A DNA stretch of 64,000 nucleotides from Lonsdalea populi (GCF_015999465.1 NZ_CP065534.1:2852001-2916000); one strand, 5' to 3'. Counted from the stretch's first letter, positions 1 to 9,908 are shown. Program-made: numbers and translations. Notes: generated from the letters alone by a model not told the origin.

Positions 1-3000
1 CCAGTTCGCCACCGGCAATCAGCGTGCCATCACCTGTCAGGCGCAGTGTGGACTGAGCGAGGTAAACCTTAGGCACGAGAACGGTTTGCGGACCTGAAGC
101 CGTCTCGACCGTCTCGTCAACCATCCAGACGATATCCTGCTGAAGTGAGGCGATCTGCTCCGGCGTCAACGCCACGCCCGTGACCAGATGAAAGTCCTGC
201 GCCACTTTGATGCCGTTGTTCATCAGATTCTGGTACTGCGCCATGGCATCTTCACCCTGAACGGACTGACGTCCGGTCAGACTCAGCACCTGATCCCGCA
301 CCAATCGCTGTTCGTAGAATCCGTCACCCAGACGTTTATGCACCGTCGACGGGTCATACCCTACCTGCGACAGCAGATAATCGCTGCTGACAAACTGCGT
401 GCGGCTGGTAAACCGTTCATCGGTGACCACCAGATAAGGGCTGCCCGTCGCCGGATTCTGGCGGAACAGACCATTGTCCGGAATCGAGGTCGCGACGCTG
501 CCGACATATTGCTTAGCCGTCAGCGCCACTTCGGCTGGCAGCAGCGGTCGGCCTAATCCCGATGGGCTTCCGGCCGTGGCTTTACCGCCCGGGGCTAGCG
601 CCACGTTAGCCTGCTGACCGTCGACGCCCTCAACGCTAAACGCCAGCGGGTTACGCTCCCACTCCGCCCTTTCCGCCTCGGCCGCTTTCAGCGCCGCTTC
701 CACGCTGCTGATCTGAGCCTGATCCACAGTCGTATTAGTCATATTCGCCGCGGTGATGGCGACCTTTCCTTGACCGGAAATGATGCCGTCGATCGTCGTG
801 AGGGCCGTAGTGGCATCGTAGTTTGTGGTGGGATACCAGTGACGCGTATCTCTGTCGTAGTGGTCGGCAATCACTTCGGTGCGATGTTCGTTGACGGAGT
901 ATCCCCGGTTATCAACGTTGCCGCCCCCTTCAATCCCCAGATTGCCATTTGCGGTAATCACGCTGGCGTCATTGAGCAAGGAGCCGTTGATACGCAGCGT
1001 CATGTCGCCGCCCGCCAGAATTCGGGCGCCGGTCCCTTCCGCAATCAGTCTGTCACGCGTGAGCGAGCCGGTCACCGTACGCTCACGCAGGTTGTTGTAG
1101 TCCGTGACGTTCGGCGCGCTGTAAATATCGATGTGCTTTTCCGGGTCCCACTGTTCCAGCCTGCCTCGGTTAAATTCGCGCCAGACGGTATTTTGGTAAG
1201 GCGTCGGCACCGCTCTCTGCCAGAACCCCGTGGTTTGATAAAACGTCATGGCATAGCTGCCGTCCGCATTCGGTTGCAGGGCAAGGTAATTGACCCACAT
1301 GTCCGTTAACGTTCCAGACGTGTTTTTCACACGAACCTGCGCACGCTTGCCGGCTGCATCAATCGCCAGAATCGTGCCGTAAGGATTGCTTTGCGCCGCA
1401 GCCTCATCTTGGAACGTCAGCGACTGCGTGACGGGGGCCACGGTGTTCTTATCAGTGTTGACCGTTAAGTCATATGAACGCCAGAAGTAGTTGTAGCGCT
1501 GCCATTGGTAATTACTGGACTCCGCATCGCGCTCGATGTTCAGCCCCACGCGCTCGTTGACCAACCGCTGCGCATCGACCGTCACATTGCCGTCCGCCTC
1601 AATCGCGCTGGCCCGGTTTTCGATGAGATCGTGACTGCCCAACTTTAAGCTGCCGCCGCTGAAAATCAGGGCGCCGTCACGGTTAGTCAGACGCTCATTA
1701 CCGCGTAAATGGAGCGACTGGGTGGCCGCCAGCACCGCCCCCGAGCCATAGTTGTCAATGACGCGGCCACGGAGGGTCAGGTTGTCGCCCATCACCGCAT
1801 TCGGGTTATCCAACGTATCGAAGTCGAGCGTCATCGCGTCGGCTTCAATCCGTCCACGGTTGGTCAATTGCCCGGTGGTGACCTGCATCGACTTACCGAC
1901 CAATGTGCCTTGGTTGCTGAAGTGAGCGCTGTTTAAGGTCAGGTCGCCGGGAAGCAGCCAGTCCGTCAGGTTCGTCAAGACGCCGGCGACGGACAGCGTC
2001 AGTGCGCCGTTGCTGCTCAAGGTGTCGCCCGCGCGATGGGTATAATCCTGCTGTACGCTGAGGGTTAACGCCTGCTGGCTCTGCAGCGTACCGCCCTGAT
2101 TATTCAAAGTGAGCGCATCAAGAGCCAGCGATGCCCCGCTCTGCATGAATCCGTTGGGGTTCAATACCGACAGCGCAGAAGCCGCGCGCGTCAGACGATT
2201 GCTGAGAGCATGAATGCTGAGCGGCCCGTTAGCGATCACTCGTCCCTGAGTGTTGTCTAACTGGGTCAGTCCTGTCAGCGTCATCGCCCCGGCGCTTTGC
2301 AGGCGCCCTGCTGTGTTATCCGCTTCACGCGCGGTCACCCCTGTGCGCGTCGTCCCTAAGATCAGTCCGCCATCACGGTTATTCAACGTATCGCTTCGGA
2401 TATCCAGCGCGCCCTGACTACTGATGGTCCCTTGTCCGCTATTGTTCAACTGTGCGGCGTTGAGGACAAAATCTTGCGTAGAAACCAGCTGTCCCGCCTG
2501 ATTGTTGACCAGACTCCCGGTCAGCGTCAGCGCATTGCCGCTATGCACTTTACCCTGCTGGTTATTCAGCGTATCGACGTGGTACGTCCCCACGCCCTGG
2601 CTAATGAGCGTTCCGCCCGCGTTGTCCAGCAGCGGAGCGTTAAGGGTCAGGCCGCTTTGGCTGCTGATGACCCCGTGCTGGTTGTTAACATGACGGGCGG
2701 TCATGCGCTGGTCGCCATTGCTGCGTACCGCTCCCCCCTGATTGCTGAGTTCCCCCGACGTGTTCAGCACCAGCTGTTGCTGGCTGTCTAGCGTGCCGCC
2801 CTCGTTTTGAAGGGATTGCGCATTGAGCGTCAGCGTTTCACCGCTTTGCAGCTTGCCTTGCCGATTATCGAGCTGCGTTCCTATATTGAGATTTAGCCGC
2901 TTCTGGCTATACAACAAACCGCCCTGCGTATTATCCAGCCTTTGCGCAGTCAGGCTTAAGCCTTCTCCCGCCAGCCACTGCCCGCCCGCATTGTTCACGG

Positions 3001-6000
3001 CGCCGGTGCTATCGTCCGCCGTGTTGCCTCGCACATTCAGCTGATGCTGCGCGCTGACCTTACCCCCACGGTTATCGATATCGCCCGCCACCCTCAAGGT
3101 CATGTCTGCGGCGGACTGCAATGTCCCCTGACGGTTAGACAACGCCGCCGCCGTCAGCTGTGCGCCCTGTTGCGCCTGTATGCTGCCCTGCGTATTGTCA
3201 AAGCGGGCGGCGTTGGCGCGCCATTCCCCCTGACTGCCCATCCACCCCTGGTCATTCAGGATGTCTTCTGCCGCCAGCGTTTGCGAAGATTGACTGAAAA
3301 TGCGGCCGCTGCCGTTATCCAGCGTCTCCGTCAGTTGCATATCCAGACTGCCCAACGCGTTAACCGTTCCCTGCGCGTTGTACAGATTAGCGGCGCGCAG
3401 CGCGGCCGGCCCCTGACTGGTCAACTGACCGCCCTGATTATCCCAGTCTGATGACAACTCGAAGACAAGCGCTTGCTGGCCCAGTACCACGCCCTGCCGG
3501 CGGTTGCTCAGACGCCCGCCGTTCAGAACCAGATCGCCGCCGCTCTGTAACGAACCGCTGTCATTATTCAGTAAGCTGGTCGGTGCGCCTTGCCAGCTGA
3601 GGTCGTCCTGAGCCGTTAATTTACCTGACTGGTTGATGACATCGGCAGCCGTGTTCAGTGATAACGCGCCGCCTGACTGTAGCCGCCCCTGCGTATTGTC
3701 GAAGTGGCGGGCCGTCGCGACCACCCGGCCTCCGCCTTGCGCGGTTCCCTCCTGGTTGTTCCAGTCGCTTTCGGTCTGGACTTCCAGAGTCTCGGCGGCT
3801 TCGAGCAGTCCGGCAGTATTATCCACGCCGCCCTGAACATGCAGGTTTAGGTTTTGTCCGGCGATTACGTTACCCTGCGCGTTATCGAGCTGTCCGGCCG
3901 TTACGTTAAGCCCACCGCCGCTGGCTTCCCCGTCCCGATTGGTCAATAGCCCGTCAGTGTGTAGTACCAGTTTCTCGCCGGAGGACAGTAGCCCCTGAGC
4001 ATTGTTCAGCGCCTCTGCCGCGTTCACCGCCAGCGAGCGCTGACCGATGACCTTCCCTTTTTCATTCGAGAAATTCGCCGCGCCGAGTTCAACCGTCGTC
4101 GCGCTGATCTCACCCGCCTGGTTGTTGACGCCGCCAGCGGCATTCAGCGAGAGGTGGTCGCCGGATAAAAGCTTGCCACTGTCGTTATTCACGTTGTTTG
4201 CCGTGGCGCTAATCAGAGTTTCACTTTGCGCGGCGCCGCCCTGGTTGTTCCAGTCGCCTTCGGTCTGAACAGTCAGATCTTGCCCGGCCCCAATAAAGCC
4301 CTGCTGGTTATCCAACCCCTGATGCGCGATAAGCTGAAGATCTTGCTGACTAATCACCTGCCCAAGCGCGTTGTTCAAACTTTGGGCCGTGAGCTGTAGC
4401 TGCTCCCCGCCAAGCACCCCTGAGCGGTTGTCGAACTGACCCGTTTCAAGGCTTAGCGCTGTGCCCGCCAGGAGAGTGCCGCGGGTGTTATCCACGTCGC
4501 CTGCGCTGTTCATTCGCAGCGCCTGCAGGCTTTTAACCGCACCCGCCTGATTTTTCAGCGTGCCGACATTGAGCGCCAGGTCGCCGTTGCTGCCCAGCTC
4601 GCCATCGCTGTTATTCAGCAATCCCCCAACCTGCCACTCCCGTGCGTGGTTATCGAGCGACACCAGCCGACCACTCTGGTTATCAAGCGCTCCGGTCAAG
4701 AGACTCAGGTTGTTCGCCTCAATACTCCCCTGCGCATTATCAAGCTTGCCGTTCAAGTTAAAGCGGCTTTCTCCGGCATCATCCTGCACCCAAACCGCCT
4801 GCTGGTTGAGCAGGTTATTGCCGCCCACGGCCCAGGTTCCCGACTTGACCTGTGCCTGGCGGGCGTCGATATCCCCAGAGGTATCGACTGTGAACTGCTG
4901 ACTGTCGACTTTGGCTTGCTGCAGCCCGACACCGCCACTCTGGGCGGTGACCGTCGCCTGCCTGGCGGCAAGCTGCGCCTGACTGATATCAACGCGCTTG
5001 CCGGACAACGCGACATTTTTCTGACTTAACAGGCTGCCGCTGCTGCGCACCTCTCCCTGACTGGTAAGCGTGAGATCGGCCTCACGTATCAGCGCACTGT
5101 TGGCGTCACTGCCTGCCAACAGGTGACCGGTGTTTTCAATTCCCGCCGTGGCGGAGATTTGGACATCGCCTACCGCCGCCAGGGTGCCGGACTGCTTAAT
5201 CGAGCCCGCCCGGCTCTGAACATTTAACGTGCCGCCGCTGTGTAATTTTCCATCGTGCTCAATATCATTATTGGCCGTCAGAGTGATGGACTCTCCCGCC
5301 TGCGTCACGGCCTCTTGCTGGGCAGGCTGCCAGACCAGTCGACCTTCACTGCTGACGGTCAGCGTTTTGCCTGCCTGTAGTTGTCCGCCCTGATTGCGCA
5401 CCCCGACGCCCGCTTCAGTGCCTATCATATGAATCTGGCCGCTGTACATCCCGCCCATCTGGCCCATATCGATGGCCAGCTCGGGTTTCGCCTCATCCGA
5501 TGCCGCGGAAGGAACGACGGTTTCACCGTCTGGGCTGACACGGTTGCGGCCTGCGACGACGTTGACTTTCTCTTTGGCCCAGACGCCTGCATTCACCTCA
5601 ACGGCGCGGGCAAGCACATCGACATACTCCGTATCATGCCGGGAATCGCCATTCAGCCCGCCGCCTTCGATGCGCACGACGCCACGCTCAACCTGATAAC
5701 CGGCCAGGCTCCCATCCGCATTGAGTTGGGGTTTGCCGGTGGTCAGGGTCATACGCCCCGCGTTGATCGTCCCGCAGCCGTTGCAAACGATCCCCGCCGG
5801 GTTCGCCACGATGACCTGAGCGCGTCCGCCCGCGACTTCCATATAGCCGCGAAGCTGGCTGGGATTAGTATTATTGACTTCATTGAGGATGACTTTGGCT
5901 GGCGCGCTACCGGCATTCAGGTTGGGGTTGCCCTGGATCATCCCCGCCATCTGGGTGGAGGTCATCGCCGCCGAATTATTCAGAATGGCCCCGTTCTGAT

Positions 6001-6334
6001 CGACATCGAACTGGCTGTACTGGTTGTGGGATATTCCGGCCTGATTCGGCGCGGTGATATTCACCTGAGGAAGACCATTCCGCGTGGCAATGACATCGGG
6101 CCGCTGGCCCGCCGCCGCACCGTTATCCGCCACGATGCCCGCCGCGAGCGTCGGACTGGCGAACAACGCCAGCCCCAGCATCCATAACGCACGGCGTACC
6201 GTCACCCACAGACGCGCGGCGCCCGGCCCCCGGGTCTGACCCGGTTCGCTGCTGCAACTGCGCGCCAGTTCGGAAACCACGCGTAACTCACCGTGCGTGC
6301 GGCTAAAAATAAGACGGTAACAATGTTTGTTCAT
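1..6334 (-). CDS. Two-partner secretion exoprotein TpsA (filamentous haemagglutinin / CdiA-like), 3' end outside window
   Basis: The frame stays open from an ATG at 6334, preceded by GGAAGGA, to the window edge, giving about 2111 visible residues. The start MNKHCYRLIFSRTHGEL is an extended signal peptide region, followed by a hydrophobic stretch and a likely cleavage after SPTLA near residue 65. The TPS secretion domain carries NPNL (136-139) and NPAGIVCNGCG (178-188, with a Cys pair typical of enterobacterial TpsA proteins). From about residue 440 to 1600 there are dozens of degenerate FHA-1 repeats with LDNxxGxLxS cores. After about residue 1610 the repeats give way to an aromatic-rich module, then a block with YLVVTDERFT and VGYDP, as in the non-repeat central parts of CdiA/FHA proteins. 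The C-terminal toxin or adhesin end and any immunity gene lie beyond the window. It is expected to be exported by the adjacent TpsB. CdiA versus plain adhesin cannot be decided here. Confidence 0.93.
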   Translation of the reverse strand, partial: MNKHCYRLIFSRTHGELRVVSELARSCSSEPGQTRGPGAARLWVTVRRALWMLGLALFASPTLAAGIVADNGAAAGQRPDVIATRNGLPQVNITAPNQAGISHNQYSQFDVDQNGAILNNSAAMTSTQMAGMIQGNPNLNAGSAPAKVILNEVNNTNPSQLRGYMEVAGGRAQVIVANPAGIVCNGCGTINAGRMTLTTGKPQLNADGSLAGYQVERGVVRIEGGGLNGDSRHDTEYVDVLARAVEVNAGVWAKEKVNVVAGRNRVSPDGETVVPSAASDEAKPELAIDMGQMGGMYSGQIHMIGTEAGVGVRNQGGQLQAGKTLTVSSEGRLVWQPAQQEAVTQAGESITLTANNDIEHDGKLHSGGTLNVQSRAGSIKQSGTLAAVGDVQISATAGIENTGHLLAGSDANSALIREADLTLTSQGEVRSSGSLLSQKNVALSGKRVDISQAQLAARQATVTAQSGGVGLQQAKVDSQQFTVDTSGDIDARQAQVKSGTWAVGGNNLLNQQAVWVQDDAGESRFNLNGKLDNAQGSIEANNLSLLTGALDNQSGRLVSLDNHAREWQVGGLLNNSDGELGSNGDLALNVGTLKNQAGAVKSLQALRMNSAGDVDNTRGTLLAGTALSLETGQFDNRSGVLGGEQLQLTAQSLNNALGQVISQQDLQLIAHQGLDNQQGFIGAGQDLTVQTEGDWNNQGGAAQSETLISATANNVNNDSGKLLSGDHLSLNAAGGVNNQAGEISATTVELGAANFSNEKGKVIGQRSLAVNAAEALNNAQGLLSSGEKLVLHTDGLLTNRDGEASGGGLNVTAGQLDNAQGNVIAGQNLNLHVQGGVDNTAGLLEAAETLEVQTESDWNNQEGTAQGGGRVVATARHFDNTQGRLQSGGALSLNTAADVINQSGKLTAQDDLSWQGAPTSLLNNDSGSLQSGGDLVLNGGRLSNRRQGVVLGQQALVFELSSDWDNQGGQLTSQGPAALRAANLYNAQGTVNALGSLDMQLTETLDNGSGRIFSQSSQTLAAEDILNDQGWMGSQGEWRANAARFDNTQGSIQAQQGAQLTAAALSNRQGTLQSAADMTLRVAGDIDNRGGKVSAQHQLNVRGNTADDSTGAVNNAGGQWLAGEGLSLTAQRLDNTQGGLLYSQKRLNLNIGTQLDNRQGKLQSGETLTLNAQSLQNEGGTLDSQQQLVLNTSGELSNQGGAVRSNGDQRMTARHVNNQHGVISSQSGLTLNAPLLDNAGGTLISQGVGTYHVDTLNNQQGKVHSGNALTLTGSLVNNQAGQLVSTQDFVLNAAQLNNSGQGTISSQGALDIRSDTLNNRDGGLILGTTRTGVTAREADNTAGRLQSAGAMTLTGLTQLDNTQGRVIANGPLSIHALSNRLTRAASALSVLNPNGFMQSGASLALDALTLNNQGGTLQSQQALTLSVQQDYTHRAGDTLSSNGALTLSVAGVLTNLTDWLLPGDLTLNSAHFSNQGTLVGKSMQVTTGQLTNRGRIEADAMTLDFDTLDNPNAVMGDNLTLRGRVIDNYGSGAVLAATQSLHLRGNERLTNRDGALIFSGGSLKLGSHDLIENRASAIEADGNVTVDAQRLVNERVGLNIERDAESSNYQWQRYNYFWRSYDLTVNTDKNTVAPVTQSLTFQDEAAAQSNPYGTILAIDAAGKRAQVRVKNTSGTLTDMWVNYLALQPNADGSYAMTFYQTTGFWQRAVPTPYQNTVWREFNRGRLEQWDPEKHIDIYSAPNVTDYNNLRERTVTGSLTRDRLIAEGTGARILAGGDMTLRINGSLLNDASVITANGNLGIEGGGNVDNRGYSVNEHRTEVIADHYDRDTRHWYPTTNYDATTALTTIDGIISGQGKVAITAANMTNTTVDQAQISSVEAALKAAEAERAEWERNPLAFSVEGVDGQQANVALAPGGKATAGSPSGLGRPLLPAEVALTAKQYVGSVATSIPDNGLFRQNPATGSPYLVVTDERFTSRTQFVSSDYLLSQVGYDPSTVHKRLGDGFYEQRLVRDQVLSLTGRQSVQGEDAMAQYQNLMNNGIKVAQDFHLVTGVALTPEQIASLQQDIVWMVDETVETASGPQTVLVPKVYLAQSTLRLTGDGTLIAGGEL

Positions 6335-6400
6335 GACATCCTTCCGTGAAAAAGGGTAATCCCTGGAAAAACAAAATGGCGGCGCTCCCGCTAACGAGCA

Positions 6401-8113
6401 TCAGATTTCAACGTTGATACTGAAACCTGCGGTCGCGCCGGAGGTGTGGAAAGCGTCGGGTTTCACGAGCGGCACGCCCGCGAACAGGTCATAGCTGATC
6501 TGCTGCCAAAGAGCCCCGCGGATCCCCACGGCGGAGCCAGCCAGTTGACGCCCCACCAGGTCGCGAGCGCCGGGACCGCCCACGCGCCCATAGTCCAGTG
6601 CCAAATAGAGTTCATGTCCCCGAGATCGGATGTTCCAGCCTAATTCGTTACGCCAGACAATCCCCCGCTCGCCGGACAACATCTGCTCGCCATCAAAGCC
6701 GCGCACCGTGTAACGCCCAGCGATAGCCAGGCGCTCCTGTGGGGTTAAGGCATTGGCGCTCCACTGCCCGCGCACGCTGGTGTAATAACGCAGAGGTTGA
6801 TCGACTACGGAGAAAGGCTGATTGATACTCACGTCGCCAAGCAGCAATCCCGTGCGCGCACTGCCGCTATGCGTTGTTTCTTCCGGCGCAGGCGTCGCGC
6901 CGAATGCGCCCGTCCCGCGACGCCAGCTGACATTGGCATCGACCGTGGCATCGCCGAAGTAACTGCGCTGATTGACGCCCAGCTCCCAGCCCGCGGTGCG
7001 GCGGCGCTGCTGTTCGATCTCAATGCCATTCACGGAGTTGGTGGCGTATTTGCGGTAGGTCCGCAGGTTGAGTGTGGTTTTGTGTGATTGATCACGGAAA
7101 AGTAATCTGGAGACGGTCGCCACGACGTTGTCGCTTTTCCCGTCGTAGCTCAGGACTTCATTCGCGTTGGGAATATTTTGATGGTAGGTATAGTCGCTAT
7201 AGTTCGCCGAAAACGCCCAATAGCCCACCGGGAAGAAGTAATTCAGCGTGTGAGAACGATTGCCGTATGGCCCCTGAGCAAACATATCTCCGCCGAGATT
7301 GGCGTAAAACAGATCGTTTTGTGCGAAAGGCGCATCGATGGCCAGGGTGGCGTTTCCCAGGTAACGGCCGGTGCTTTCAGAACCGCTGTCATCAAGCCCA
7401 AAACTCAGGCGCACGGGACGTTTTTCTTGCCAATTGACCAGCAAATCGCTGGCGCCCTCCTGCTCTCCTGGAACAATCTGAATATCCGCACTGGCACTGG
7501 GGACACGCTTTAGGTTTTCCAGCCCCTGTTCGACATCCCGCAAATTGAGTATATCGCCACGCGATGCCGGGATGGCATTCCACAACCGCCCACGCCACGA
7601 CGCCGGTTGACCGAAACGAATATCGCCGATACGGCCCGGCTGAAGGGTGAGCGTAAGAATCCCTTGGGTTAAGTCCTGCTCCTGCGCCATCACTCGCGTT
7701 GTCACGTAACCTTTGGCAAGAATGGCATTTTGCACTTTGTTGATGGCAACCATGATTCCCTGACTGCCAAGGCACCGGCCGTTGGCATCGGCGGCAGATG
7801 CCAGAGCCCACAGGAATTGCTCGGCAGCCTCACCCTGTAACGCGATGTGATGAATGGTAAAACAGGGAGTTTCCTGTGCCGGGTAGCCCGGCAACGCGGC
7901 GTCAGGCATTCGCAGGCGGACGTCGGCCTGCGGGGTGTTCTGCTCTCGCAGTGCGCGCTCTCGCTCTTGCTGTCGTAGCTGCTCACGCGCATCGATAGCC
8001 GCGGCTCCTTGCATGGGCGCATCAGGGATGTCTGCCGCCGTCACCGAAGAAGCATAGGCAAGCACGATTGCAGCCAACACAGCGGAGGCCGACTTTGAAA
8101 AAGAAAAACACAT
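6401..8113 (-). CDS. Two-partner secretion outer membrane transporter TpsB (ShlB/FhaC/CdiB family)
   Basis: This 570-residue protein has a signal peptide ending near VTA-AD, a glutamine/arginine-rich linker (QLRQQERERALREQN) and a POTRA_2-type domain around residues 75-155. A long beta-barrel follows, beginning near LSFGLDDSGSESTG. The barrel contains YTVRGFDG, the conserved VRGF/Y motif of the Omp85/TpsB superfamily, followed by RGIVWRNELGW. Length fits the family (about 550-590). It recognises the TPS domain of the partner and exports it through the outer membrane. It lies upstream of the tpsA gene on the same strand with a 66-base gap, the usual tpsB-tpsA order of cdi loci, so the two are probably cotranscribed. 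An AAGGGA ribosome binding site precedes the ATG. Which TpsB subfamily it belongs to is less certain than the family itself. Confidence 0.95.
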   Translation of the reverse strand: MCFSFSKSASAVLAAIVLAYASSVTAADIPDAPMQGAAAIDAREQLRQQERERALREQNTPQADVRLRMPDAALPGYPAQETPCFTIHHIALQGEAAEQFLWALASAADANGRCLGSQGIMVAINKVQNAILAKGYVTTRVMAQEQDLTQGILTLTLQPGRIGDIRFGQPASWRGRLWNAIPASRGDILNLRDVEQGLENLKRVPSASADIQIVPGEQEGASDLLVNWQEKRPVRLSFGLDDSGSESTGRYLGNATLAIDAPFAQNDLFYANLGGDMFAQGPYGNRSHTLNYFFPVGYWAFSANYSDYTYHQNIPNANEVLSYDGKSDNVVATVSRLLFRDQSHKTTLNLRTYRKYATNSVNGIEIEQQRRRTAGWELGVNQRSYFGDATVDANVSWRRGTGAFGATPAPEETTHSGSARTGLLLGDVSINQPFSVVDQPLRYYTSVRGQWSANALTPQERLAIAGRYTVRGFDGEQMLSGERGIVWRNELGWNIRSRGHELYLALDYGRVGGPGARDLVGRQLAGSAVGIRGALWQQISYDLFAGVPLVKPDAFHTSGATAGFSINVEI

Positions 8114-8335
8114 CAGAAAAATCCCTTTAATGAAAAGATTTCGCTCACTAATCGTAACATTGTGTAAATTTCGACGTATTATTCATTCGGTGGTATTAAA
8201 AGCAAGCATATTATGTGCGCTCTACAAGCAAATCCTCCCACACTCCGCTATCCCCCTGGAAGCCAAAAAGATCGCCCACATCTCCTCCACCGTCTCTCAA
8301 AACCCAAGCTCCCCGACCGCTTTGCGCCAAACTAA

Positions 8336-8351
8336 TGTGAAGAAAATCACA
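8336..8351. promoter_or_regulatory. Putative CRP binding site 1 (TGTGA-N6-TCACA)
   Basis: The sequence is TGTGAAGAAAATCACA, a perfect match to the CRP half-sites with the correct six-base spacer. It lies about 290 bases before the first PTS gene and about 220 bases before tpsB, so it could act on either side. Seen directly; occupancy is inferred. Confidence 0.65.
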
Positions 8352-8470
8352 AAAGCAGCATCTGTTTTTAGGGGCGAAACGCCCGTTTCGATCGGGCAAA
8401 GGTTCTATAACCAAAACAGATGTAAAACAGATAATTACTAAGAGTAACTAGACGTTCAGAGAGAAAATAA

Positions 8471-8486
8471 CGTGACGCTCATCACA
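8471..8486. promoter_or_regulatory. Putative CRP binding site 2 (CGTGA-N6-TCACA)
   Basis: The sequence is CGTGACGCTCATCACA, with one mismatch to the ideal CRP palindrome. It lies about 140 bases before the PTS operon start codon, a plausible position for class I or II activation. Together with site 1 it suggests catabolite control of the sugar operon. Confidence 0.6.
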
Positions 8487-8627
8487 AATTCCAAGGCTTA
8501 GAAGGCTTGTCAAGCCTTGCCCTCTGCGGGAAATGTTGCATAAGTGTGACATGCTCCAAAAAAATTAATCCCCTCATCTCTACTATCAATCCCATAGCCA
8601 CTGAGGAGCTTTCATCCGAGGTCAACC

Positions 8628-9608
8628 ATGAGAATAGGATTGGTACTAAGCGGCGGCGATGTCAGCGGAATGAATAATTTTCTATTTCAGATCAACCTGA
8701 TGACTGAATCTGAAATGGTTATTTTCGACGGTGGCATTAATGGGCTGATTGAAAATCGCTGCAAAGACATCACGCGCCGCGACCTGGTCGATCTCTCGCT
8801 CTCTTCCGTGCCGTTGATCGCGTCAGGGAGGAAAGAGGATAAATGCCGGAAATCCGACTACGAGAAAATCGTCAGGAACATTCGTCATAAAAAACTGGAC
8901 TGTTTGATCATGGGCGGCGGCGACGGTTCTTTTCAGTTTTTGAAGACATTGAGCGGCTACGGCGTCTGCTGCTACGGCGTGGGCATGACGATCGATAACG
9001 ACATCGACGGCGACAGTTACACCATCGGATTTTCCACCGCCTGCGAACAGGTTATTAGTGAAGTCGCCAAATTACGGAATACCGGACGCGGCCTGCCGGG
9101 ACGCATATTCATCATCGAACTGCTCGGCGGCTATTGCGGCGAACTCACATTACAGGCGGCATTAAAAAGTAATGCGGATATTGCGCTTATTCCTGAGTCT
9201 CTTTGGGACATTGATATTCTGGCGGAAACGATTAAACAAAAAATCGCCATACAGAACAGCGTCATTATTTTGTGTTCCGAGGGCTATACCAAAGAATATA
9301 CCCCGGGGTTTCAGGGGGCGATTGATACCATGATTGGAAAAATAGAACACAAGATAGGGATACGAATTCGAAAAACGATTCTGGGATACGGTTTAAGAAA
9401 TGGCGCGCCGACGGGAGAGGAAATTATTCAAGGCACTATTCTCGCACAAGAGGTCGTCAGATGTATTCACAGCGGCCTGACCAATAAAATTATTGTCATC
9501 AACAATAGTAATAAAGCCATACCGATAGATCTTGAAAACATTAAAAAACGATTGGTGGACGAAGAAAGTTATCTCTACAAACTCGCTAAAGTCAATCACC
9601 TTATCTGA
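8628..9608 (+). CDS. ATP-dependent phosphofructokinase-family sugar-phosphate kinase
   Basis: This 326-residue protein is close to PfkA length and carries its signatures: SGGDVSGMN (8-16, PfkA SGGDAPGMN), GGDGS (97-101) and TIDNDI (121-126), where D123 matches the catalytic base. The GGDGS form, rather than GGDDT, points to ATP as donor rather than pyrophosphate. The rest is divergent from housekeeping PfkA. As the first gene of a PTS operon that also encodes a class I ketose-bisphosphate aldolase, it probably adds a second phosphate to the sugar phosphate made by the PTS, in the role LacC plays in tagatose metabolism. The substrate cannot be read from the sequence. The ATG at 8628 follows a GAGG ribosome binding site. 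Confidence 0.85.
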   Translation: MRIGLVLSGGDVSGMNNFLFQINLMTESEMVIFDGGINGLIENRCKDITRRDLVDLSLSSVPLIASGRKEDKCRKSDYEKIVRNIRHKKLDCLIMGGGDGSFQFLKTLSGYGVCCYGVGMTIDNDIDGDSYTIGFSTACEQVISEVAKLRNTGRGLPGRIFIIELLGGYCGELTLQAALKSNADIALIPESLWDIDILAETIKQKIAIQNSVIILCSEGYTKEYTPGFQGAIDTMIGKIEHKIGIRIRKTILGYGLRNGAPTGEEIIQGTILAQEVVRCIHSGLTNKIIVINNSNKAIPIDLENIKKRLVDEESYLYKLAKVNHLI

Positions 9609-9617
9609 GGTAATATT

Positions 9618-9908
9618 ATGCTTAATGTACTCTGCGTATGTGGCTGCGGTCTCGGTTCAAGTTTTGCTATTGAAATGAGCGCCAAGTCCGTATTACAAAA
9701 ACTCGCCATTGATGCAAATATCGATCACACCACGGTATCAGAAGCGTCATCCTACAAATACGACATTATTCTTACCCAAAAAATGTTTGCGGACATTTTA
9801 ACTTCGGATGCCAGCGAAGAGGATAAGAAAAAAGTCATCATATTAAATAAGCTCACCGACAAAAAAGAAATTGAAGAAAAAATCCTCGCGTATCTGAAAT
9901 CTATCTAA
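9618..9908 (+). CDS. PTS enzyme IIB, ascorbate/UlaB type
   Basis: This 96-residue protein opens with LNVLCVCGCGLGSS. The CGxGxGSS loop is the phosphocysteine loop of PTS_IIB enzymes related to UlaB and GatB, with C8 as the predicted phosphorylated residue. It relays phosphate from the IIA histidine to the sugar at the IIC transporter. It starts 9 bases after the kinase gene, with a TGAGGT ribosome binding site overlapping that stop codon, and is followed 14 bases later by the IIC gene, so the genes are cotranscribed. Substrate is unknown; the UlaA-like partner sets the subfamily, not the sugar. Confidence 0.88.
   Translation: MLNVLCVCGCGLGSSFAIEMSAKSVLQKLAIDANIDHTTVSEASSYKYDIILTQKMFADILTSDASEEDKKKVIILNKLTDKKEIEEKILAYLKSI

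Larger units (their letters stand above)
8114..8627. promoter_or_regulatory. Divergent regulatory region between tpsB and the sugar PTS operon
   Basis: This 514-base gap separates divergently transcribed tpsB (minus) and the PTS operon (plus). It is more A+T-rich than its flanks and holds two good CRP-like palindromes, listed separately. A 103-codon frame in it shows no recognisable features and is probably not a gene. The first PTS gene has a GAGG ribosome binding site just before 8628. Confidence 0.6.

Noticed and set aside
2000..5000. Regular repeats in the first 6 kb, considered as CRISPR or satellite DNA
   Set aside because: The repeats are degenerate at DNA level and in frame; they encode FHA-1 beta-helix repeats of the exoprotein.
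5381..6187. 268-codon plus-strand frame inside the tpsA region
   Set aside because: It is the reverse-strand shadow of the TPS domain of the minus-strand exoprotein, with no family features of its own.
8130..8441. 103-codon plus-strand frame between tpsB and the PTS operon
   Set aside because: Covers the regulatory region with a CRP-like site, has no family similarity and no good ribosome binding site.
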